A stretch of 64,000 bases of DNA from Ryuthela nishihirai (lineage: Eukaryota > Arthropoda > Arachnida > Araneae > Heptathelidae): positions 26,326,707 through 26,390,706 of the forward strand of contig JAWZYU010000025.1 in the NCBI GenBank assembly GCA_038380435.1, given 5' to 3'. A program made the position numbers and the translations under genes. Below, piece after piece: positions 56,282 to 64,000 of this stretch (positions within the stretch are counted from its first letter, which is position 1; each line of letters starts with the position of its first letter). A model generated the notes under the pieces. That model did no database searches. It had not been told where the DNA came from and saw only the letters and a list, made by a program, of their open reading frames with translations.

Positions 56282-56748
56282 CAAGAGTTGGGAACCTTTT
56301 TTTTTTGGGGGGGGGGGGGGTGAAGAGCTAAAATAGCAAAAATGTGGTAAACCAATAACTTTTGAGAACCGCAAATTATAATCTTTGATCGGTCAAGAGC
56401 TATAACAGGGGAAAAAAAGCGTAGATTATTCTATTAACGAAAATAAAACCATAACGTAGAATTTTAAAATAAGTGTACTTTAAGTGTATACAATAAAACT
56501 GTTTAAAAAGAATCATTAAAGAATTTTGCCATTCATCAGTGTGACTTTTTTGTCTTCTCGATCACCTTAATTAAATTTGCGGTGTATTTATAGCATTTGA
56601 ATTGAATCAGTGCTTTCAAACTATCGTCTTCCTACCTTCTCTAGTTCTTGTTTTTAATGAAAATCATTGCAAAAAATTTGCGAGTTGAATCAGAAAACGT
56701 CAAGAGTTATCTTTTAGAGTACTCAGAGCCGCCGGTTCCCGACCCCTG
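56282..56748. mobile_element. hAT-type MITE, 467 bp
   Basis: The ends are CAAGAGTTGGGAACC and GGTTCCCGACCCCTG (imperfect inverted repeats of the CAGGGGTCGGGAACC type). The 8-bp flanks GTTTAGAG (56274-56281) and GTTTAGAA (56749-56756) match at 7 of 8. The interior is non-coding, with a T/G run at 56297-56320. Confidence 0.75.
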
Positions 56749-57596
56749 GTTTAGAATGTCTGTAGTTTGTTGGCAACTTTAAAAACGAATTTTGCTCATA
56801 ACAGTGTTTGGAAAAGGGTGACTACCATACTCTTGACTTGTTAAATCTTTTTAAGAACTTCCAAAAATGAAAAGATACAATTTCAAAATCGTAATTAATT
56901 TTTTTCTTTTTTTTTTACAAAAGATAATACATGGCCTGTTTTATAGTTGAACAGGGAAAGCAAACTTTTGTCTGTTCTGCATGGGAGGGGACACTTCAGA
57001 TAGTAGAGAAAATCTCTGGTAATGGTTCCTGCTAACATAGTAACTCATAAAAGGTTTGCTGAAAAAAATGGGTCCTGGATTCGTATTACTCGATGCGAAA
57101 CTCATTATTTCAGCTCACTCGAATCAAACCTTTCACGAGACCTTATGAATAGCTGTCATGATGCAGATAGGAGCCTTCCTCGTCAAGGTGTGTTAATCAG
57201 GAAGAATTCTAATTATGCACTGTTTATTTGCAACTTTAAATGCTCATAAAACCGAGTCTGTCTAACCCTAAATAGTACGCTCGTGTTTATAAGGTCGCTT
57301 GTTCCTTTTACGATGCACAAATAACCTTGTACGCTCACGTCGTAAGACATTTATGATGTTTAGCAATACCCAGCCTTCCAGCTGCTTTACATTCTCTTTA
57401 GCAATTTTCCTCGTTTGAAGCAGTGTGCGAAGTTAAGGAGGTTTTTTATTCGGTGAAACTGGCTGGAAATGATGTTTTGTGCACTAGTTGTCTCAGTGGT
57501 GTTTTCAAAATCTCTGCACTTGTAGAAGGAAATGACTGATAATTTTTTTTTTGAAATATTATAAATATTTTGAAATATGCTGCATTATTTGGTAAT

Positions 57597-59165
57597 CCTC
57601 CGTCAAAAATCACTCCTACACAGGTAAAAATATGTAGTTTTATGTATATAACTATCTATTGCTTTTGGCTTTGACATTTGTCCATTGGTCGGTTTGTGGA
57701 TTTTGGCAAAACGTTCCACTATATATTTCGAACGCGATGGAGAAACTTAATGATTTATGTGCCAAATGAAAGCTTGTTACGCGGGGAGTGTCATAGGCTA
57801 TAAAAAAATTGACCCCCATGCTTTCTTCTCCCCTAAAAAAAGGGAAATGTGAAAGCTATTCTTAAGCCATATCTTCAGAACGCGAAGGCCGAAACTAACA
57901 CGCAATCCGTCGAATGAAAGCTTCTGACGCGAGGAATGCCCCAGGCTATAAAAAATTGATCTCCCATGCTTTCTTCCCCCTAAAAAAGGGGGACAGTGTG
58001 AAAATGATTGTTCCTCTGTATCTCCTGAACGCGAGTGCGGAAAGTAACGAGCTATGTGTCAAATGAAAACTTGTGACGCCGGGAGTGTCACAGGCTATAA
58101 AAATTGACCCTCCTATGCTTTCTCCCCTCCTAAAAAACCGGAAAAGTGAAAGTTATTCTATTTTATTTTCCAAATGAAATGGCTAGGACTTTCATTTATG
58201 AGTTAGGTGTCAAATGAAAGGTCGTATAATGACGGTTGTTAACTACTTCAAATTTCGCTCCCACTATTTTCCCCTGATGAAATGTGTGTACCATTATTAT
58301 TGCGGGGGGGGGGGGGGATTTTCGCGAGGGTGACTTTAACGAGTAGTATCTCAAATTAAAGCTTGTGACGTCTCTATTATAGTGGGCTACCTAAAACGTG
58401 ACTCTAAAAGAGTGTGTGCGGGGGCTAAAATGTGCTCGATGTTTGCGAGTCGCATATCAAAGTTTTGGAAGGTAGGTAAAATCCTCCGTCAAAAATCACT
58501 CCTACACAGGTAAAAATATGTAGTTTTCCGGCCTAAAAAACCGGAAAAGTGAAAGTTATTCTATTTTATTTTCCAAATGAAATGGCTAGGACTTTCATTT
58601 ATGAGTTAGGTGTCAAATGAAAGGTCGTATAATGACGGTTGTTAACTACTTCAAATTTCGCTCCCACTATTTTCCCCTGATGAAATGTGTGTACCATTAT
58701 TATTGCGGGGGGGGGGGGATTTTCGCGAGGGTGACTTTAACGAGTAGTATCTCAAATTAAAGCTTGTGACGTCTCTATTATAGTGGGCTACCTAAAACGT
58801 GACTCTAAAAGAGTGTGTGCGGGGGCTAAAATGTGCTCGATGTTTGCGAGTCGCATATCAAAGTTTTGGAAGGTAGGTATTTTTTAGTGACAATAAAAAA
58901 ATAGCTATTTTAATTTATATCTTCGTACAGGGCCCTAAAAAGTAGAAAATAAACCTAAAGCATATCGATGATGCAATCAGTTATTAAGTTCATATTCACT
59001 TTGAAGAAAGATAGGGTACCGATTTACCTACTCGGCAAGATTGCCGGCACTCTGTCTTCCTTTGAAGTGAAACGAACTCGGTGACTGATTTGTACCATCG
59101 ATATGCTTTAGGTTTATTTTCTACTTTTTAGGGCCCTATAGAAAGATAGGTAACAAAATATAAAT
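57597..59165 (+). repeat. Fold-back element with tandem modules, hairpin core and an internal 400-bp duplication
   Basis: Modules (ATATCTTCAGAACGCGA, TGTCAAATGAAAGCTTGTGA, CATGCTTTCTTC, CCTAAAAAAGGG) run from 57700. The block 58129-58479 is repeated at 58532-58880 and differs mainly in a poly-G length. Between them is a repeat of 57597-57640 (ATCCTCCGTCAAAAATCACT). The core has arms TAGAAAATAAACCTAAAGCA (58942-58961) and its complement near 59106-59130, around a centre carrying AAGATAGGG and CTGTCTTCC. Confidence 0.7.
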
Positions 59166-59299
59166 TAAAAAATAAAAAAAAATACCTACCTTCCTATTAC
59201 TTTTTGCTTGTGGTTTTAGATTTACGGATATCATGTATCTATAAATCCGATATCAAAAAATCCGATTGCAATTTACATACCTCTACTTTCGTTCCTTCT

Positions 59300-60270
59300 T
59301 GGTGTTGCAATTTTCACTTTGAGTAGTGTATATCTGCTGAATGCTAGTGCAAAAAGTAAAAGCTATGTGTCAAATGAACGCTTGCAATGTGGTGAGTGTC
59401 ATACTCTGTTAAAAATTGACCCCCCCCCCATGCTTTCCTCCTCCCTAAGAAACAGGAAATGTGAAAGTCATTCTACTGTATCTTCTGAATGGGCAATATC
59501 ATAGCCTACCTATAACACGACTCCAAAGGGGAGGAAAAACATGGTTAATGTTTATGAGTCATATGTCAAGTGAAAGTTTTTGAAGATGTTTTTAGTGACG
59601 AAAAATATGTAAATTAAAAATGAGAAAAAACTTCTCTTCCTATAAGGGCCCAAAAAATTGGAAAATAAGCCTAAAGCATATCGATGGTGTAATCAGCACT
59701 GAGTTCGTATTCAATACAAAGGAAGATAGGGTGCCGATTTACTTATGGAACAAGATTGCCGGCCTATCTTCCTGGGGCAGGGGTGGCTCAGTCGGTAGTC
59801 CACCAGGCTCGTAATCTGCAGTTCCTAGGTTTGAGTCCCAGCTGGGTCAGCATTGAGATTTATCTCAGCAAAACTCCCCCATCCTGCCCACAGTCAATAG
59901 GGGACACCAATGGGCTTGGAAAGGTCTCTGTCCATCAGATAGGACATTAAACTGTAGCTGCATATACATGAGAACCATATCCTGTGCATGTTAAAGAATG
60001 CCCTGGATGGCCTTGATGGGAGTTTGCTATGTCTCCCAACAACTGTTCCAGTGGGTCCCCTCCCCCAATCTTCTCTGAGCCTTCATGGTCCTTGTGACCT
60101 TGCCATTTAGCCCATTGTGTACAACTAAGACCTTTTAGAGGTAAAACAATCTAACCATATCTTCCTTTGAAAGAATGCGAACTCAGTTACTGATTGCATC
60201 ATCAGTATGCTTTACGCTTATTTTCTACTTTTTTAGGGCTCGTATAGAAAGAAGATAGGTATTTTTTTTT
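59300..60270 (+). repeat. Fold-back element, second copy, split by SINE-B
   Basis: One module and the left arm (GGAAAATAAGCCTAAAGCAT) run to 59773. After the SINE-B the right arm resumes (GCTTTACGCTTATTTTCTAC) to about 60260. The SINE entered exactly at the loop of the hairpin. Confidence 0.7.
59774..60157 (+). repeat. SINE-B inserted in the fold-back loop
   Basis: Full-length, moderately diverged (GGGGCAGGGGTGGCTCAGTC to GGTAAAACAATCTAACC). The target duplication TATCTTCCT lies at 59765-59773 and 60158-60166. Confidence 0.88.
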
Positions 60271-60934
60271 ATAGTCTTCAGTATAATCCATTATACAAGA
60301 AGTGAAATTAGTGTTTTCAAAGCACTTTTTATATTACATAGAGAAATCACTGGAAGTGTTCTATTATTGCATATACCAGTTTTTCAGTAATACATTGCTG
60401 TCACTGAAAGATTTTCATACTCTTTGCAATTGCTGTTGAAACAGTATAGATACAGAAATATAATAAAGGGCAGGTTAGGATATTTCAGGGTTTACCTCAT
60501 TTCGAATTGCAGATGACCAGATGCATTCTTGATGCAAATTTTCTAATACCTTGGCCCCAAGTATGTAATAATTATTATATAATTATTAAAAAACTAAGTG
60601 CATAAATTATTTTCTTCAAATATAAGATCCTAAAATCCCATATTTTACAGAAGTAATTTTGATGTTGCAAGATAGTAGCTGATAATGTTGAATTTTTGTG
60701 AATATGTGACATTTGTTTTTCTTCACACCAAGGGCAAGTCGCAAAAAGATTCAACAAAACTGGACCCATTTACAAAATAATTCCTGAATTGGTAAAAGGA
60801 TTTATCTGTGACTGATGAAGCGAAGTTTGGCCATCTATTTACTATCAATAAGAGGAGCTTTGAACGTAGCCCTAAATCCAATGGCATATCCAGGTTCTAA
60901 CACCAGGGGGTTATTGCAGCTGAGTACATAAAAA

Positions 60935-63812
60935 TTCTGCTGAGGTGGGATCAACCACACAGGATCATGGTGCTGACGACATAAACCTACTGGACTGGAA
61001 TAAGACTGAGCTTAATTATGGATCCTGAATTTGCTGCACTGGTGGGTTTCTGTGGAGGGAAAACCTTCTGCTGTGTTTTCTGTTTGTGGGTTGACAGCCC
61101 CAAGTGAATAGATTCACAGGATATGTTTTATCAGCTGGTGGTTAATTCTGAGCAGAGATCATCGCTGGCACTTGAACTCTTGCTTTGAGGGGCATCATCA
61201 AATTCTACATTGGAGGAAGTCTTCCAATGTATATGGCTTCAGCCTTTAGTGGTGGGGGAATGGGTTTTTGCCCCATGCCTGCGATTATGAAGTTGTTTGA
61301 TATTTTTGGCATTCCCTCTCAATAAGCTTAGTTTCTTTAAACATCCCACTAACCATTTTCTCTTCATAGGTAGTTGGAATATGAGGATTCTGCACAGAAC
61401 TTATTCTCTTGATGTCCTCACACAAGAATTCCACCATTATAATTTAGATTTTCTTGGCTTGCAAGAAACCAGATGGACAGATTATGATTCATAAAAATAA
61501 ACGTAAATTTCTCTTTTCAGGGAGCAACGATAATAAGCATCACCAAGATGTCGGTCTGCTTCTCAGCAGATACGCTAGTGATGCTCTTCTAGGATAAGAG
61601 TGCATTAATGAAAGGTTTCTTACAGCAAAATTTCAGACGAGCATTAAAGACTTGAATGTTATCTGCTGTTATGCCCCCACTGAGGATGAGAAGGATAGGT
61701 TTTATGGACAACTTCTGTAAAACCTCTTCTGTATATTTTGAATTCTCTCAAGAAAGGAGATATTACCTTGTTCTAGGTGATTTCAAAGTTGGTACTGACT
61801 CTGACATTTGGGGAGGGGTGATAGGCCCTTTTGGTATTGGTAGCTGCAATGGTCAACATTTCCTACAGGTAAGTAAACTCAATGGTTTCAGAATAACTAA
61901 TACTTATTACAAACACCACGACATACATAAGTACACATGGGTTTCACCTGATGGGCTGCATAGGAATATGATTGATTATATATAAATTAACAGCAAATGG
62001 GCTAGTTCTGTTAGAAATACCAGGGCATATAGGGGAGCTGAAATTGGATCTGACCATTACCTTGTTAAAAGTATCTTGCATCTTAAACTTAAGAAGTGTT
62101 GTGCTAAGGTTAAAAAATTTACCTTTAATTCTGAAGTTCAGAAAGACCCAGTTATAGCTAACGCTTTCCATGATAGGTTACTTAGTCATTATGACAGTCA
62201 TTGTTTGCATACTACTGAAGTTTGGGGAAGAATGGGATAGTTTTAAACAGGCTTTTCTTGAAACTAACATACGCTTTAGGAAAAAAGGAGCAGAAAGGAA
62301 GGAACTGCAGGAGTGTCCTTAATCAATACCTTACATTACAGAGAGCTTAAGAAACGAGTAAAGGATCAATTAGCTGCTAAGAATCTTTGGCTTGGCTGAC
62401 AAAGCCGAGGAAGCAGTTAGACAGCACAAGAGCAGAGAGCTGTACCAGATAGTTAATGTTTTGTGTGGTAGAAAACGGACAGGTATGCAGGGATTGAAGG
62501 ATAAACAAGATAAGGTTATAGAAGTGAGGAATCTGCCCAGACTAGGTGGGCTGAGCATTTCAGTGATTTCTAAACCAGGGGTTCTCAACATGGGGTCTGC
62601 AGGGAAATAAATTTGGGATACGTGGTGAGAGCTCAAAAGTCGCTAGATCTAGTAACAAACTCGCTAAGTTGGCATTATTAATCTATAACTATAGCTTTAT
62701 CTATATATATATAAGGGGGTACGCCATTACTATAGCTTTATCTATATATATATATAAGGGGGTACGCCAGTTACATACACATTTCTAGAAGGTACGTGAA
62801 GCATAAAAGATTGAGGACCACTGTTTTAAACAATATGGTTAATTCTGCTCCCATTGTTTGTGATGATGATAGATGCATTGCTGACTTTAAACAATGTCTG
62901 TAGTTATATAACACTGTCTGTAGTTATTTTGGCTATTTGAAAACTTAAACTACATAAATCCCCACTGTTAGATAAAATTACTATGGAAATGCTTAGAGCT
63001 GGGAAGATTTTCATACTCTTTGCAATTGCTGTTTTTGATATGACTTTTATTTGTTTTTGCAATGACTGAAATTTTGAATATTTTTTTTATGATAAAGGCA
63101 GATTTCTTAAGGATTTTAGCAAAGTTATTATTATCTCTATTTTTAAAAAAGTGATCGCAGTTCTTTGATAACTATAGGAGTATCATCCTACTTTCTGTTC
63201 CAGGTAAAGTTCTTTGCATGATTGTGCTTAATAGAATTAAGAATCTGATTGACGGGCAATTGCGTGATGAGCAATGTAGATTTAAAAGTGGTAGGGGATG
63301 TGTAGATCAGATATTTTCACTCAGGTAGATTCTTGAGAAATGTCTTTTCAGAAACCTGTGGTTACTAGCTTTGTTGATTTAAAAAAGGTTTTTGACTCTG
63401 TTGATCGTCATAATTTGTGATATCGTAAGGCATACATGATGAAAGAGTGTAGATAACACGATGAAAGTTCTCTATAATAACACTGAGTCGTGTGTGAGAG
63501 TTGGTAAGGCTTGGAGCAATTGGTTTAGTATTGCTTCTGGTGTTCGTCAAGGGTGCATTTTGTCTCCTTTTTTTTATTCGAAATTCACTGCAAGGGAAAG
63601 ATTTTGGCCTTAAATGGTTTAGAGATCCGAAAATATCTGATGTAGATTATGCCGATAATTTGGCCCTTTTGCAAATGATGTTGATGAGATCAATTCTTTC
63701 ATTCGAGCTGTTGATGAGGCTGGTAATAGGGTAGGTTTGGTGATAAACAGAGAAAAAACTAAAGTGATGAAAATTGGTCAAGCAGATGGTGCTTCAGTTG
63801 CTTTGAATGTCT
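60935..63812 (+). mobile_element. RTE-like LINE, long but decayed copy
   Basis: 5' region from TTCTGCTGAGGTGGG; endonuclease pieces WNMRILHRTYSLDVL, FLGLQETRWT, YLVLGDFKVGTDSD, then GAEIGSDHYLVKS (SDH box, 62033-62070); a linker (ELYQIVNVLCGRKRTG); reverse transcriptase pieces RDEQCRFKSGRGCVDQIF, VRVGKAWSNWFSIASGVRQG, DVDYADNLALL (the catalytic YADD reads YADN) and NREKTKVMKIGQADG. It has many stops and frameshifts and carries a hAT MITE. The 3' end is lost where Tc1-like sequence begins. It supplies the middle part missing from the 33.6-kb copy. Confidence 0.83.
62576..62823. mobile_element. hAT-type MITE, 248 bp, nested in the LINE
   Basis: Ends CAGGGGTTCTCAACA and TTGAGGACCACTG are inverted. 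The 8-bp flanks TTCTAAAC (62568-62575) and TTTTAAAC (62824-62831) match at 7 of 8. The interior has a roughly 42-bp tandem duplication (TATAGCTTTATC, TATATATA, AAGGGGGTACGCCA) at about 62688-62770. Confidence 0.85.
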
Positions 63813-63819
63813 AAATTTT

Positions 63820-64000
63820 GCAGCCAGTGGCTGTCCCATTCGTTCAACAGCACGGAATCTTTTACCAGCAAAATAACACCCATCCCCCACAGCCCGCATT
63901 AGTCTGCAGTATCTACACGAGCAAAACGTTCAGGTACTACTGTGGCTCTCTGGACCTTTCACCTATTGAACACGTCTGGGACATGCTGGGCCGACAGCTC
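63820..64000 (+). mobile_element. Tc1-like transposase C-terminal fragment, cut by window edge
   Basis: The frame reads AVPFVQQHGIFYQQNNTH (second catalytic Asp replaced by Asn) and LSPIEHVWDMLGRQL (catalytic Glu box). It is a different, better-preserved copy or subfamily than those at 37.6 and 53.4 kb, joined directly to the LINE remnant. Confidence 0.8.

Larger units (their letters stand above)
42816..64000 (+). other. Khc: Probable first intron of kinesin heavy chain (runs off the window)
   Basis: It starts GTAAGTAATG. No segment encoding the following motor sequence was recognised up to the window end, so the intron is at least 21 kb. It carries SINEs, LINE pieces, Tc1-like and hAT elements and fold-back repeats, listed separately. 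Stretches not listed (42816-43464, 43794-44327, 44519-46559, 47801-49039, 49481-51402, 51825-52666, 52743-53177, 54697-54929, 55700-56273, 56757-57596, 60271-60934) are AT-rich sequence in which I see no gene. Confidence 0.65.

Overview
This is eukaryotic, intron-bearing, AT-rich DNA that looks like arthropod genome. The only firmly identified host coding sequence is the first coding exon of kinesin-1 heavy chain (Khc/KIF5) on the + strand at 42681-42815. It ends at a GTAAGT splice donor. I recognise no second exon, so the last 21 kb of the window is probably its first intron. The arthropod call rests on the kinesin protein and on the style of the repeats; a chelicerate is my guess and is not shown by the sequence.

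Almost everything else is mobile-element debris. Two tRNA-derived SINE families dominate. SINE-A is about 200 bp, has a class-II-tRNA-like head, and its tail ends in a conserved 'GCAAGCAGCTGCTTGAGG' block followed by TTTA repeats. SINE-B is about 390 bp, has a 'GTGGCTCAGTCGGTAGCGCG' head and a 'GTGCCGCTCAGAGGTAAAAC' tail, and several copies have clear target-site duplications (TSDs). There are three RTE-like LINE regions plus one 3' remnant (1133-2028, 33622-35431, 41290-41648, 60935-63812), two Jockey/CR1-like LINE pieces (8032-9830, 49040-49480), three Tc1-like DNA transposons (37.6-38.9, 53.4-54.7 and 63.8 kb), at least three hAT-type MITEs, hairpin-cored fold-back repeats (55.0-55.7 and 57.7-60.3 kb), and satellite-like arrays (11.3-12.0, 13.6-14.5, 15.0-16.8 and 19.1-21.5 kb).

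The standout is a 4248-bp LTR retrotransposon at 22123-26370. Its 638-bp LTRs differ at two positions by my reading. It has a 4-bp TSD (ATAT), a tRNA-Leu primer-binding site and a polypurine tract. It lacks protease, reverse transcriptase, RNase H and the integrase core. In their place it carries an intronless stretch covering about three quarters of a cellular thymidine phosphorylase, then a degenerate C2H2 zinc-finger piece, and only then the C-terminal tail of a Gypsy integrase. It therefore looks like a recently mobilised, non-autonomous retroelement that has transduced host genes. Several phosphorylase active-site positions are altered and one frameshift separates the two halves.

Other protein traces are two related copies of an uncharacterised multicopy gene family (10260-11330 and 46957-47800), a THAP-domain N-terminus (18772-18891), and three unassigned coding-like segments: 29846-30071 on + with a membrane segment and splice signals, 27647-27855 on -, and 30591-30839 on -. 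The phosphorylase and zinc-finger pieces ride inside the retroelement. The kinesin gene is the resident gene, and its large intron has accumulated repeats.
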